The notes under the pieces: model-generated
The model's database searches: none
What the model saw: the letters and a program-made list of their open reading frames with translations, nothing else
Told to the model about the DNA's origin: nothing
DNA from: Bacillus sp. 1NLA3E
GTDB taxonomy: Bacteria > Bacillota > Bacilli > Bacillales > Cytobacillaceae
Direction of reading: 5' to 3'
Assembly: GCF_000242895.2 (NCBI RefSeq)
Contig: NC_021171.1
Coordinates: 2,886,001 to 2,950,000 of the forward strand
DNA length: 64,000 bases
Shown here: positions 35,316-47,237 of the stretch, in pieces
Numbering within the stretch: position 1 is the first letter of the stretch
Layout of the letters: every line of letters starts with the position of its first letter
Program-made: the position numbers and the translations under genes

Positions 35316-37730
35316 ATGGAGAAGAAGAAGTTGATTCTTGTAGGAAATGGAATGGCTGGTGTTAGAGCCATTGAAGAAATATTGAATGTATCAAAGGAAA
35401 AATTTGAGATTACGATTTTCGGAAGTGAGCCGCATCCAAATTATAATAGAATTCTATTATCAAAGGTATTACAAGGTGATACAAAAGTCATTGATATCAC
35501 GTTAAATGACTGGGATTGGTACAAAGAAAACAATATTCAATTATACACGGGGGAAACGGTTATAAAGATTGATTCCGAGAAAAAATTGGTCGTGACCGAT
35601 TCAGGAAGAATGGAGCCGTATGATGAATTAATTATGGCAACAGGATCTCTTCCGTTTATCCTTCCAATTCCGGGAGCGGATAAAACAGGGGTAACAACCT
35701 TCCGTGATATCAAAGATACGGATGAAATGCTTGTTGCTTCAAAACAATACAAAAAGGCTGCCGTTATCGGAGGTGGGCTGCTCGGACTGGAAGCAGCTAG
35801 AGGCCTTTTAAATCTGGGAATGGATGTTTCTGTCATCCATCTTGCTCCATACTTAATGGAACGACAAGTGGATCCGACGGCAGGTAAGCTATTGCAAATG
35901 GAATTAGAAAAACAAGGGATGAAATTTTTATTAGAAAAACAAACGCAGGAAATCTTTGGAGATGAACGTGTAGAAGGATTAAGGTTTAGCGATGGAACCG
36001 AATTGAAAGCGGACTTAGTGGTCATGGCGGTTGGTATTAAACCAAATATCGAATTAGCCAAAGAAAGCGGTCTTTCTGTTAATCGCGGGATTGTCGTCAA
36101 TGACTATTTACAAACAGATGTCCCTCATATTTACGCTGTTGGAGAATGTGCTGAGCATAAGGGCATTGCTTACGGATTGGTTGCCCCCCTTTACGAACAG
36201 GGAAAAATATTAGCGAAGGAAATCTGCGGTGTAGAAACAAAGCCGTATCAGGGATCGGTTTTATCCACTCAATTGAAAGTGTCTGGTGTGGAAGTATTCT
36301 CTGCTGGTGACTTCACAGAGGGAGAAGACAAAAAAGCAATCAAGGTGTTCGATGAACAAGATGGCATTTATAAAAAAATTGTATTGCGAGGGAATCAAAT
36401 TGTCGGAGCCGTGCTGTTCGGTGACAGCAGCGATGGCAACCGCATGTTCTCAATGATCCAAAAGCAGGCAGATATTTCGGAAACAGCGAAAGTATCAATT
36501 TTGCATCCGATTGGTGAAGCAGCGATGGGTAGCTCGGTTGCCGGCATGACAAATGAAGAAATCATTTGCGGCTGTAATGGAGTATCAAAGGGAACCATTG
36601 TCCAGGCAATCCAACAGCAAGGCTGTAGTTCGGTCGATGAAATAAAAGCTTGTACAAGTGCTTCCCGTTCTTGCGGCGGATGTAAGCCGCTTGTAGCTGA
36701 ATTGTTACAGCATTCGCTAGGGTCGGAATTTAATGCAAATTCTCAAAAAGAAGCAATCTGCGCTTGTACAACATTATCAAGGGATGAAGTGGTAGAAGAA
36801 ATTAGAGCGAAAGGATTGACTCATACAAGAGAAGTCATGAATGTCCTTGGCTGGAGCACAGAGGAAGGCTGTTCCAAATGCCGCCCGGCTCTTAACTACT
36901 ACTTAGGAATGGTTAACTCAACGAAATATAAAGATGAAAAAGAATCCCGTTTGGTAAACGAACGGATGCATGCGAATATTCAAAAGGATGGAACATACTC
37001 GGTTGTGCCAGCAATGTACGGCGGAGTGACCAATTCACAAGACTTGAGAAAAATCGCAGATGTGGTAGATAAATATGAGATTCCATTGGTTAAATTAACA
37101 GGTGGCCAGCGAATTGACCTATTCGGGGTCAAAAAAGAAGACCTGCCAAAAGTGTGGGAAGAACTCGATATGCCTTCCGGATTTGCGTATGGAAAATCCC
37201 TTCGTACGGTTAAAACATGTGTCGGTGAACAGTTCTGCCGCTTTGGCACGCAGGATTCAATGGCTCTTGGAATCGCACTAGAAAAGAAATTCCAAGGTCT
37301 TCAAACGCCTCATAAAGTGAAAATGGCAGTATCTGCCTGCCCGAGAAGCTGTGCGGAATCCGGCTTTAAAGATATTGGATTTATTGGCATCGACGGTGGT
37401 TGGGAAATTTATATAGGCGGTAACGGTGGAACTCATCTACGCGGGGGAGACTTGTTGTACAAAGTGAAAACGAATGAAGAAGTAATGGAAATTACAGGTG
37501 CTTATTTGCAGTATTACCGCGAAACGGCCAACTACTTGGAGCGTACCTCTGCATGGATCGAGCGTATCAGTTTAGTACACGTACAATCGATTTTAGAAGA
37601 TAAGGAAAAGCGCAAAGAATTGAACACTCGTATGGAAGAAACGTTATCCCTTTTCAAAGATCCATGGAAGGAGATTATTAAGGACAATCAAAAGAAAAAA
37701 GACCTATTTGAAAGAATAGTAATGTCTTAA
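35316..37730 (+). CDS. nasD: Assimilatory nitrite reductase large subunit NasD
   Basis: An 804-residue NAD(P)H-dependent siroheme nitrite reductase giving ammonium. FAD/NAD domains (LILVGNGMAGVRAIEEI; AAVIGGGLLGLEAARGL), two BFD-type [2Fe-2S] modules (CGCN...CTSASRSCGGC; CAC...GCSKC), and an intact siroheme/[4Fe-4S] site (TCVGEQFC...SACPRSCAES). It is paralogous over its full length to NasB, which lacks the last cluster ligands. The ribosome site is TAGGAGGAACGCTGG. It is followed 33 bp later by nasE. Confidence 0.95.
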   Translation: MEKKKLILVGNGMAGVRAIEEILNVSKEKFEITIFGSEPHPNYNRILLSKVLQGDTKVIDITLNDWDWYKENNIQLYTGETVIKIDSEKKLVVTDSGRMEPYDELIMATGSLPFILPIPGADKTGVTTFRDIKDTDEMLVASKQYKKAAVIGGGLLGLEAARGLLNLGMDVSVIHLAPYLMERQVDPTAGKLLQMELEKQGMKFLLEKQTQEIFGDERVEGLRFSDGTELKADLVVMAVGIKPNIELAKESGLSVNRGIVVNDYLQTDVPHIYAVGECAEHKGIAYGLVAPLYEQGKILAKEICGVETKPYQGSVLSTQLKVSGVEVFSAGDFTEGEDKKAIKVFDEQDGIYKKIVLRGNQIVGAVLFGDSSDGNRMFSMIQKQADISETAKVSILHPIGEAAMGSSVAGMTNEEIICGCNGVSKGTIVQAIQQQGCSSVDEIKACTSASRSCGGCKPLVAELLQHSLGSEFNANSQKEAICACTTLSRDEVVEEIRAKGLTHTREVMNVLGWSTEEGCSKCRPALNYYLGMVNSTKYKDEKESRLVNERMHANIQKDGTYSVVPAMYGGVTNSQDLRKIADVVDKYEIPLVKLTGGQRIDLFGVKKEDLPKVWEELDMPSGFAYGKSLRTVKTCVGEQFCRFGTQDSMALGIALEKKFQGLQTPHKVKMAVSACPRSCAESGFKDIGFIGIDGGWEIYIGGNGGTHLRGGDLLYKVKTNEEVMEITGAYLQYYRETANYLERTSAWIERISLVHVQSILEDKEKRKELNTRMEETLSLFKDPWKEIIKDNQKKKDLFERIVMS

Positions 37731-37763
37731 TTTTGAAGGATGTTTCATTGGAGGAGATGATTC

Positions 37764-38096
37764 ATGGTGAACAAAAGCTTAACCGAGTCGAAAGTATTAG
37801 TTGGTTCTGTTCATGAATTACCGGGTCATTTAGGAAAAACAGTGCTTGTAGGTGATAAAGAAATCGCTGTATTTAAATTGTCAAGCGGAAGCATTCGAGC
37901 GGTTGAAAACCGCTGTCCGCATAAAGGCGGAGTATTAGCAGAGGGAGTTGTGAGTGGGGAATTTGTTTTTTGTCCGATGCATGATTGGAAGATTTGCCTG
38001 AATGATGGAAAGGTGCAAGAACCGGATACGGGATGTGTCAAAACATATAAAACAACTATAGAATGCGATAAGGTTTATCTCCTTATCGAAAGTTAG
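37764..38096 (+). CDS. nasE: Nitrite reductase small subunit NasE (Rieske-type)
   Basis: A 110-residue Rieske-fold subunit. Cluster ligands are Cys51-x-His53 (CPHKGG) and Cys70-x-x-His73 ([10 protein letters not shown]), a complete [2Fe-2S] Rieske site. It partners NasD. TGGAGGAGATGATTC precedes the ATG. It ends the operon; the siroheme-synthesis gene nasF is not found here and must lie elsewhere. Confidence 0.93.
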   Translation: MVNKSLTESKVLVGSVHELPGHLGKTVLVGDKEIAVFKLSSGSIRAVENRCPHKGGVLAEGVVSGEFVFCPMHDWKICLNDGKVQEPDTGCVKTYKTTIECDKVYLLIES

Positions 38097-38103
38097 TAAG
38101 CCA

Positions 38104-38157
38104 AGAGGATATACAGGTGGTCCAAACAACGGATTATCCGTATATCCTCCTTTATTC
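38104..38157 (+). terminator. Terminator of nasDE
   Basis: GAGGATATAC and GTATATCCTC form a stem with a long loop, followed by TTTATT. Confidence 0.7.
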
Positions 38158-38223
38158 CATGCCTACTCTAAAAAGGTAACCACTTGTGCGATGCTATTAA
38201 TTATTTCTGGACGTATTCAGCAA

Positions 38224-41262
<3,039 letters not shown>

Positions 41263-41676
41263 TTATTTCACTTTATTTGCTACTGCGTACTGCTCATCAT
41301 TTACTGGCTCAAACCATTCAGTTTCTGGTTTGCTTGGGTCACCTGAAGCTGCTAAATGAACAAACCATGAATCATCTGCAGCACCATGCCAATGTTTTAC
41401 ACCGGCTGGAATATTTACAACGTCTCCCGCTTTTAAGCGTTGAGCGGGTTCCGCTTCAGCTTGATAGTAACCTTCACCAGCAGTAACAAACAATAATTGC
41501 CCACCTGCATGAGAATGCCAGTTATTACGGCAACCCGGTTCAAAAGTTACGTTTCCAATGGCATTTGGTCCTGGTGTGAGCATTTTCAAATAACTTTTCC
41601 CAACAAAAAATTGAGAATACGGGTTTGGTTCTCCAACATCGAATAAAACCGTGTCTTTCATGTCATTGATAATCAT
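41263..41676 (-). CDS. Cupin domain protein
   Basis: A 137-residue cupin. Motif 1 is NNWHSHAGGQLLFVTAGEG (His-x-His ligands) and motif 2 is IPAGVKHWHGAADDSW. The fold binds a metal. The protein belongs to the group paired with carboxymuconolactone-decarboxylase-like proteins, here 16 bp upstream in the same operon. GGAGGACTAAGCTT precedes the ATG. The pair probably acts on a quinone, peroxide or reactive carbonyl compound; the exact reaction is not known. Confidence 0.87.
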   Translation of the reverse strand: MIINDMKDTVLFDVGEPNPYSQFFVGKSYLKMLTPGPNAIGNVTFEPGCRNNWHSHAGGQLLFVTAGEGYYQAEAEPAQRLKAGDVVNIPAGVKHWHGAADDSWFVHLAASGDPSKPETEWFEPVNDEQYAVANKVK

Positions 41677-41691
41677 AAGCTTAGTCCTCCC

Positions 41692-42012
41692 TTAGTCCTT
41701 ATAAATTTCTTTTGCTATATTAAAAGCTGACCATGCTTTAGGCCACCCACAGTAAAAGGCTAAGTGTGTAATCACTTCAACCAGTTCTTCTTTTGTGACT
41801 CCGTTCGCTTTCGCTTTCATCATATGGCCTTGTAATTGTTCGAAGTTCCCGCCAGAAAGAAGCGCTGAAACAGTAATCATACTGCGATCTCTCGAGCTCA
41901 ACTCTGTTTCTCGACTCCATACTTGTCCAAACAATACATCATCGTTTAATTCTGCAAATTTCGGTGCAAACTCACCTAACAAATCCCGTCCTGCTGTTAC
42001 TTTTTCGGGCAT
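41692..42012 (-). CDS. Carboxymuconolactone decarboxylase family protein
   Basis: A 106-residue helical protein of the CMD/AhpD-like fold: FAELNDDVLFGQVWSRETEL at the start, RDRSMITVSALLSGG in the middle, and the closing EVITHLAFYCGWPKAWSAFN segment. The single Cys means it lacks the CxxC of AhpD, as in true CMD-like members. TATAGGAGGAATTAGA precedes the ATG. It is the first gene after a MerR-type promoter (42141-42171), so it is likely induced with adhA. Confidence 0.9.
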   Translation of the reverse strand: MPEKVTAGRDLLGEFAPKFAELNDDVLFGQVWSRETELSSRDRSMITVSALLSGGNFEQLQGHMMKAKANGVTKEELVEVITHLAFYCGWPKAWSAFNIAKEIYKD

Positions 42013-42140
42013 TCTAATTCCTCCTATACTTTAAATACGATTTTCTACTATAAATTCTCAGTAAAGAATGCTTCCAACTTGTCAAAATGAAAACAATGTC
42101 CCTTTCCTCAACACGCTCTTCTTTTTTCACTTGCAAACCA

Positions 42141-42171
42141 ATGTTAAACCTTATAGTTAACTCTAAGTCAA
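42141..42171 (-). promoter_or_regulatory. MerR-type promoter S1 (CMD-cupin operon)
   Basis: TTGACT and TAACAT are set 19 bp apart on the minus strand, and the spacer holds TAGAGTTAACTATA. Overlong spacers with a central palindrome are the hallmark of MerR-controlled promoters. Confidence 0.75.
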
Positions 42172-42286
42172 TTCTTTGTTTTTAAAATTTCCCAAACCTT
42201 TTTATATGTATTTTATTGCTAAAAATGCACACAAAAAAAGAGCACAATTCTTTTGGTATAGCGCCTGTTCGTCATTCTTTGCCAAA

Positions 42287-43471
42287 TTACTTTTTCCACC
42301 ATGATGAAACAGAAATAGGCAACCTTCTATCCAATGGAACCGTTTCACCGATTTGTGGAGCGATGAGATTCACATCATTTTTATTTGCCTCTTTTAATGC
42401 TCGTTCTATTGGTTCTATCCAACCGTGATTCGCAAGGGTAAAAGCACCCCAATGCATTAACATCATATGCTTGCCTCTTACATCTATATTAGCCTGGACA
42501 GATTCTTCAGGAAACATATGAGCCCAAGACCAGCGTCTATCATATTGCCCGCCTTCAATTAAAGCGATATCGAAAGGTCCATATTTTTTTCCAATATCTT
42601 TAAAATGGGCATCATAGCCACCATCTCCACTTGTAAAGAAACGTATTTGTTTTCCAAGAATGACCCAACCACCCCAAAGGGTCGTATCTCGATTCAAAAT
42701 CCCTCTTCCAGAGAAATGTTTGGAGGGGGTTAATGCAATGGTTAAACCTTGGAACTCAGTTTCATCCCACCAATTGAGCTCTGTAATTTTGTCTTTTGCA
42801 ACACCCCATCGAATCAGATGATTACTTACACCATAAGGAACGAAGAAATGACCGACCTTGCTCTTTAGCTTTCTTATAGATTGATAATCTAAGTGATCAT
42901 AATGATCATGTGTAATAAAGACAGCATCAATAGGAGGCATTTCTTCAATAATATCCAATAAATCTTTGCTGTAGCGTTTAGGTCCTACAAAGGAAACGGG
43001 TGAAGCTATGGGTCCCAGCATGGGATCAATAAGTATCTTTTTATTATCGATACTAAGTAAAAAAGCAGAATGTCCAAACCAAGTTAAACTATCTTCTTTA
43101 CTATTAATTTTGTTCCAATCAAGCTCAGAAATAGGAATTTGACCAGCGGGATTGGTTTGATTACCAACTGAATTAGAGTCCTTAAATGTTGATGGGCTAT
43201 TAGATGCACTCCCGGTCATCTTTTTTGTTACCCGATATACAAATTTCCCGTTATCATAATTATCAAACGAACTGTATACCACTTTTTGCTCCTTACTTGG
43301 ATTACCGCCGAAAGCTGGATGTATGTTTATAAACAATGAAATGACAACTCCTAATACAACTATTAAGACCAAGAAATAAATCAGTATTTTCTTTATTATT
43401 CTTCGTTTCGCTTTTGGTTTACCATAACTGTTCAATTTCTGTATTGTAGTAATTTCTTCTGTATTCGACAT
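42287..43471 (-). CDS. Membrane-anchored metallo-beta-lactamase fold hydrolase (NAPE-PLD-like)
   Basis: A 394-residue protein with an N-terminal membrane anchor (about residues 28-50), a linker rich in Ser and Asn, and a metallo-hydrolase domain. The zinc motif is THDHYDHLD (near residue 190); WFGHSAFLL and TSGDGGYDAHF are conserved in the NAPE-PLD/UlaG-like branch, and the final metal ligand is MLMHWGAFTLANH. AAAGGAGGGGGATAAA precedes the ATG. The substrate is unknown. A degenerate fragment similar to its 42660-42745 segment lies at 45488-45575. Confidence 0.85.
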   Translation of the reverse strand: MSNTEEITTIQKLNSYGKPKAKRRIIKKILIYFLVLIVVLGVVISLFINIHPAFGGNPSKEQKVVYSSFDNYDNGKFVYRVTKKMTGSASNSPSTFKDSNSVGNQTNPAGQIPISELDWNKINSKEDSLTWFGHSAFLLSIDNKKILIDPMLGPIASPVSFVGPKRYSKDLLDIIEEMPPIDAVFITHDHYDHLDYQSIRKLKSKVGHFFVPYGVSNHLIRWGVAKDKITELNWWDETEFQGLTIALTPSKHFSGRGILNRDTTLWGGWVILGKQIRFFTSGDGGYDAHFKDIGKKYGPFDIALIEGGQYDRRWSWAHMFPEESVQANIDVRGKHMMLMHWGAFTLANHGWIEPIERALKEANKNDVNLIAPQIGETVPLDRRLPISVSSWWKK

Positions 43472-43491
43472 TTTATCCCCCTCCTTTCAAG

Positions 43492-43640
43492 CAAAGATAA
43501 CAATCAAGACCGCTATAATACAAATGAATTTGTGGATTGGTTTGGTAAAAATTTTGATAAATTAAACTCAGTGACTACATTCAATCTTGCATATAATGCT
43601 GCCATTGTTCCTGATGAAGCAATATATATATATATATAAA
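43492..43640 (+). pseudogene. Possible gene fragment ending in a TA repeat
   Basis: A plus-strand open stretch reading NNQDRYNTNEFVDWFGKNF and FNLAYNAAIVPDEAIYIYI up to a stop inside (TA)n. The composition looks protein-like, but no start or ribosome site is present. It may be the tail of a lost gene; the family is unknown. Confidence 0.25.
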
Positions 43641-43641
43641 G

Positions 43642-43671
43642 GATGTCCCAAAAGCAGGCTTTTGGGACACC
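43642..43671 (-). terminator. Terminator of adhA
   Basis: GTGTCCCAAAAGC and GCTTTTGGGACAT form a 12-bp stem on the minus strand, 37 bp after the stop, next to a (TA)n run. Confidence 0.75.
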
Positions 43672-43707
43672 CTCGAAATTACCATTAGAATTTTTTATTT
43701 ACGCAAA

Positions 43708-44748
43708 TCACATTGTGCTGATGTCAATTACGAAACGATACTTTACATCTGAAGCTAATACACGTTCGTAAGCTTCATCAATTTGGTCGGCTGAAATTAC
43801 TTCAATCTTAGGAACAATGTTATGTTTTGCACAGAAATCTAACATTTCCTGAGTCTCACGGATTCCTCCAATCATCGAACCTGCAAAGGAGCGGCGATGA
43901 CCGATGAGAGAGAACACATTTAATGATAATGGCTCTGCAGGCGCACCAACATTTACTAGAGTTCCATCTAGACTTAACAATGAGAGGTAAGCACTAATAT
44001 CGATTTTTGCACTTACCGTGTTAATGATCAGGTCAAAAGTACCGGCAAGTTTCTCGAATGTTTCAGGGGCGCTTGTGGCATAGTAGTTGTCAGCGCCGAA
44101 TTGCAAGCCATCTTCCATCTTATTCAATGTTTGTGACAGAACCGTAACTTCTGCACCCATGGCATGTGCAATCTTAACAGCCATATGACCAAGACCGCCC
44201 AAACCAACAACCGCAACTTTCTTACCTGGACCTGCTCCCCAATGGTTTAGTGGCGAATAAGTCGTAATACCTGCGCAAAGTAATGGTGCAGCTACATCAA
44301 GTTCAATGTTGTCAGGTATTCTAACTATGAAGTCCTCAGTTACGACTATATGAGTAGAATAACCACCTTGAGTTGGCTCGCCGTACTTGTCAACACCTGC
44401 ATATGTAGGGACATTGCCTTTTAGACAGTATTGTTCTTCTCCTTTGCGGCAGTTTTCACATTCACCACAGGAATCAACCATACATCCGACCCCTACCCGG
44501 TCACCAATCTTGTACTTTGTTACATTTGCTCCTACATCCGTAACAATTCCTGCAATCTCGTGTCCAGGTACGAGTGGATAGTTAACTGGGCCCCATTCGC
44601 CGTGCGCAGTATGGATGTCGGAATGACATATACCTGCATATTTTATTTCAATCAGAACATCTTGCGAATCAAGATCACGTCTTTTAATTTCAGCAGCTCG
44701 AAACGATTTGTCTGGACCGTCTACAGCTCGTGCTTTAGCAGTTATCAT
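43708..44748 (-). CDS. adhA: Zinc-dependent NADP alcohol dehydrogenase AdhA-like
   Basis: A 346-residue medium-chain dehydrogenase of the cinnamyl-alcohol type. Catalytic zinc: CHSDIH and [12 protein letters not shown]; structural zinc: [15 protein letters not shown]; cofactor loop: [20 protein letters not shown]. It reduces aldehydes with NADPH in the cytosol. ATG at 44748 follows GGAGGTTTTATTA; the 20 upstream codons are not supported. A MerR-type promoter lies 120 bp upstream, and a MerR gene is divergent. In B. subtilis adhA is under the MerR regulator AdhR and responds to formaldehyde and methylglyoxal. Confidence 0.9.
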   Translation of the reverse strand: MITAKARAVDGPDKSFRAAEIKRRDLDSQDVLIEIKYAGICHSDIHTAHGEWGPVNYPLVPGHEIAGIVTDVGANVTKYKIGDRVGVGCMVDSCGECENCRKGEEQYCLKGNVPTYAGVDKYGEPTQGGYSTHIVVTEDFIVRIPDNIELDVAAPLLCAGITTYSPLNHWGAGPGKKVAVVGLGGLGHMAVKIAHAMGAEVTVLSQTLNKMEDGLQFGADNYYATSAPETFEKLAGTFDLIINTVSAKIDISAYLSLLSLDGTLVNVGAPAEPLSLNVFSLIGHRRSFAGSMIGGIRETQEMLDFCAKHNIVPKIEVISADQIDEAYERVLASDVKYRFVIDISTM

Positions 44749-44867
44749 TAATAAAACCTCCAATAATTTTTTTCCAAGAGGATGTGCTTGTACCGAGAAT
44801 AAATGCATAACTCAGGGTGAAAATCCCTCTCTTTCATTTCTACCCTAATTTTATTCTCTTGGAAACA

Positions 44868-44898
44868 ATATTAATCCTTATAGTTAACTCTAAGTCAA
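44868..44898 (-). promoter_or_regulatory. MerR-type promoter S2 (adhA)
   Basis: TTGACT-19-TAATAT on the minus strand with TAGAGTTAACTATA in the spacer, almost identical to S1 and S3. Confidence 0.8.
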
Positions 44899-44959
44899 TA
44901 CCTTATTTAAAGAACTTAATATTTTTAAGTCTACTTTCGCTAGAATGTTAAAGTAACAT

Positions 44960-45011
44960 TTGACAATTAGCATAGAACATGATAAATTCCCTACAGTCAT
45001 AGAGTTAACTC
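44960..45011 (+). promoter_or_regulatory. Promoter and operator-like site of the merR gene
   Basis: TTGACA and TAAATT lie 17 bp apart, and ATAGAGTTAACTCG (45000-45013) with the palindrome GAGTTAACTC lies just downstream, so the regulator may repress itself. Confidence 0.5.
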
Positions 45012-45044
45012 GAAATCTATATCATGAAGAATAGGAGATAAATG

Positions 45045-45461
45045 ATGAAGACATATTCTATCAGCGAAGCTGCAAAAGAATTGAATCTTACACCCTATAC
45101 CTTGCGTTACTACGACAAGGAGGGACTAATGCCTTTTGTAGAACGGACACTTAGTGGAAACCGATTATTTAAGGAATCCGATATCAGCGCTTTAAAAATA
45201 ATTGAATGTCTGAAATCCACCGGGATGCCAATTAAGGAAATTAAAAATTTCATAGATTGGTGTTCTGATGGGGATTCCACGTTGCAACAAAGATATGACA
45301 TGTTTATAGATCGAAAAGCTATTGTAGAGGCACAGATAGAAGAATTGAAAAAAACAATGGAAGTCATCGAGTATAAATGCAGCTATTACAAGTCTGCATT
45401 GGATGCCGGAACGGAAGATTTTCATAAAATTGATAAAGTAGGAGTTACTATTAATAGTTAA
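45045..45461 (+). CDS. MerR family transcriptional regulator (AdhR-like)
   Basis: A 138-residue MerR protein. The winged helix-turn-helix is TYSISEAAKELNLTPYTLRYYDKEGL followed by PFVERTLSGNRLF (shown here in two pieces of the first 50 residues), and a long coiled-coil dimer helix runs from about 80 to 115. Cys residues at about 71 and 108 could sense electrophiles. The second of two ATGs (45045) is better placed after AGGAG. Divergent from adhA. The three near-identical sites S1-S3 are its likely targets; it has no TipA-type ligand domain. Confidence 0.85.
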   Translation: MKTYSISEAAKELNLTPYTLRYYDKEGLMPFVERTLSGNRLFKESDISALKIIECLKSTGMPIKEIKNFIDWCSDGDSTLQQRYDMFIDRKAIVEAQIEELKKTMEVIEYKCSYYKSALDAGTEDFHKIDKVGVTINS

Positions 45462-45487
45462 CAAAACCACCTGTATTCATGTTTGTT

Positions 45488-45575
45488 GTTCCAGTAAGGT
45501 CCAACCACCGCAAAGGGTCGTATCTCTATTAAAAATCCACTTTTGAAAAATGTTTTGGAGGGTGTTTATGCATTA
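45488..45575 (-). pseudogene. Degenerate fragment of a metallo-hydrolase gene
   Basis: CCAACCACCGCAAAGGGTCG and AAATGTTTTGGAGGGTGTT repeat, with changes, the segment at 42660-42745 of the intact metallo-beta-lactamase-fold gene, in the same orientation. About 80 bp survive. It marks a lost paralogue or a partial duplication beside adhA and merR. Confidence 0.6.
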
Positions 45576-45590
45576 AGGAACAAGGTAAGC

Positions 45591-45613
45591 TGCCCCAAAA
45601 AAGTTGGGGCAGC
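45591..45613. terminator. Terminator-like hairpin
   Basis: TGCCCCAA and TTGGGGCA form a stem with AAAAAG between; followed by CTTGTT on the plus strand. It probably ends the merR transcript. Confidence 0.6.
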
Positions 45614-45695
45614 CTTGTTACATAATTTTACTTTTATATCTTAAGAGTTAAATATAATATAATTTGAACATTAAATTAAATTTACCATCTTAACC

Positions 45696-46232
45696 TTATT
45701 CACTGACGGAAAATGTAACCTTTACACTACCTGAACCTAGGGCTTCAGAAAGACCTGTGGTGTTGTCAATGTGACCGAGTTTTACATAGCTGTAGGAAGT
45801 ATTGAATGTCTTGTAGAAAAGAACAAGACAGTTGTTTCCATAAAGCATTAAATCGCCTTCTTTGATCCTTCCCGGACTGGTGGACGTATCTGAGCGCAGA
45901 TTACCGGATAAATAATTATATTTTTCATTGCCGTTAAGTTCTGACATATCTACTGTTAGCGGTAGCTGTTTAACAAGCGCTATAGCAGTATTGTGGTCCT
46001 CAAGAGTTGCCGTGAATTTCCTATTTCCGACTATGATATTTATGGTAATCATTTTTTTCACTGTTGACTTCTCCTTCGCACTATCAGTTTGGTTTTTATT
46101 GTGTTCATCGGTTGAGTTATTTTTAGAAACAGCAGATGTTTCAGATGATGTATTGTTTTCTGCACTATTACTACACCCTGAAAAAATAAAAATAACAGAA
46201 ATTGTAAAAAATACCAGAAGGATTTTCTTCAT
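45696..46232 (-). CDS. Lipoprotein with cyclophilin-like fold domain
   Basis: A 178-residue lipoprotein. The lipobox FIFSGC places the Cys near residue 20. A Ser/Asn/Thr/Glu-rich linker follows (about 22-60), then a domain of about 115 residues: ITINIIVGNRKFTATLEDH, TVDMSELNGNEKYNYLSG, GDLMLYGNNCLVLFY and KLGHIDNTTGL. This pattern fits the cyclophilin-like (Cyclophil_like) family found in Firmicutes exported proteins. Function is unknown; no prolyl-isomerase active site can be claimed. Monocistronic. Confidence 0.75.
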   Translation of the reverse strand: MKKILLVFFTISVIFIFSGCSNSAENNTSSETSAVSKNNSTDEHNKNQTDSAKEKSTVKKMITINIIVGNRKFTATLEDHNTAIALVKQLPLTVDMSELNGNEKYNYLSGNLRSDTSTSPGRIKEGDLMLYGNNCLVLFYKTFNTSYSYVKLGHIDNTTGLSEALGSGSVKVTFSVSE

Positions 46233-46280
46233 TCTATTTTCTCCTCAATAAGCTATTAGGAAAGTATTAAACAAAAAAAA

Positions 46281-46309
46281 TACTGCCCCAAAATTTTGTG
46301 AATGGGCAG
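46281..46309 (-). terminator. Terminator of the hexapeptide acetyltransferase
   Basis: ACTGCCC and GGGGCAGT form a stem on the minus strand, followed by ATTTTTTTTG. Confidence 0.7.
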
Positions 46310-46439
46310 TTGATGATTTAACATACTTGGAAGGGTGGTTGAATAATCCACTCATTGATCTCAACTTCTAATGGCTACTTTATGGAAAAAGCCTGCTTTC
46401 ACCAATGGATCGGAAGTTCATGTGAACATCACTTTTAAA

Positions 46440-47012
46440 TCAATTATTAATTTCTTTTATGACTTTCGCTGGCACTCCTGCCACAACTGTATTTTTAGGG
46501 ACATCCTTAGTGACAACTGCTCCTGCCGCAACAACTGAATTGTCGCCAATCGTAACACCAGGTAGTATTGTTGCGTTAGACCCAATCCATACGTTCTTAC
46601 CTATTATAACTGGAGAGGGATATGTTATGTTTCTTGTTTCTATTGACAATCCATGATTAAGTGTAGCAATGGTGACATTCATACCAATCATTGAACCGTC
46701 TCCTATACTAATACCACCTCTGTCTTGAAATGAACATCCTATGTTAAAAAAGACGTTTCTACCAATAGTGATATTTTTTCCAAAATCAGTATAAAATGGC
46801 GGAAAACACATAAAAGAAGAATCAACTTTGGTGCCTGTCAGTTCACTAAATATCTCTGCTATTTCTTCTCTTGAATGATAGGAAGTATTCAATCCCATAG
46901 TTATCCTTTGAGCTTCATAACTACATTGTACTAATAATCCATGTAATTCTTTATCCTCACCTGAAATTGGATTGCCCTTCTTACAAAAATCTATAAAATC
47001 CCTCTTGTCCAT
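46440..47012 (-). CDS. Hexapeptide-repeat acetyltransferase (maltose/galactoside O-acetyltransferase type)
   Basis: A 190-residue left-handed beta-helix acetyltransferase. The N-terminal helical part contains [17 protein letters not shown], which is the maltose-acetyltransferase (Mac) type start. The hexapeptide region runs from about residue 70 ([17 protein letters not shown]) to [19 protein letters not shown] and the closing [11 protein letters not shown]. The catalytic His is in ATLNHGLS. It acetylates a sugar or thiosugar; the substrate is unknown. Transcribed alone, or with the SDR remnant upstream. Confidence 0.88.
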   Translation of the reverse strand: MDKRDFIDFCKKGNPISGEDKELHGLLVQCSYEAQRITMGLNTSYHSREEIAEIFSELTGTKVDSSFMCFPPFYTDFGKNITIGRNVFFNIGCSFQDRGGISIGDGSMIGMNVTIATLNHGLSIETRNITYPSPVIIGKNVWIGSNATILPGVTIGDNSVVAAGAVVTKDVPKNTVVAGVPAKVIKEINN

Positions 47013-47050
47013 TTTTTTAAAACACCTATCTTTATTTGCTAATTTTTTAA

Positions 47051-47150
47051 TTATATTGGTTGTTTTGTTGGGCCAATATTCATATTACTAACATAGACTC
47101 TGTCAGGTATAACGTAAGCAACTGCTTGAGCAATATCTCCTACCAATAGT
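47051..47150 (-). pseudogene. 3' remnant of a short-chain dehydrogenase gene
   Basis: The minus strand reads [20 protein letters not shown] then [10 protein letters not shown] and stops at 47051. This is the C-terminus of an SDR (compare EHASIARAIAF...INELIVRPT at 61423). It lies directly behind a G-rich ribosome site (AAAGGGGGACTATTG) and MerR-type promoter S3, so an internal deletion seems to have removed nearly all of the gene while keeping both ends. Confidence 0.6.
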
Positions 47151-47180
47151 CCCCCTTTCTTTTTTACCTCTAGCAAAACA

Positions 47181-47211
47181 ATATTAACCCTTATAGTTAA
47201 CTCTAGGTCAA
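47181..47211 (-). promoter_or_regulatory. MerR-type promoter S3 (now before an SDR remnant)
   Basis: TTGACC-19-TAATAT with TAGAGTTAACTATA in the spacer, near identical to S2, but followed only by the SDR 3' end and, further on, the acetyltransferase gene. Confidence 0.75.
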
Positions 47212-47237
47212 TACCTTATTTTTAAAAATTTATATAC

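Noticed and set aside
43619-43638. (TA)n run as a regulatory microsatellite
   Set aside because: About nine TA units lie between a gene fragment and a terminator, not in a promoter or gene, so phase variation is not supported.
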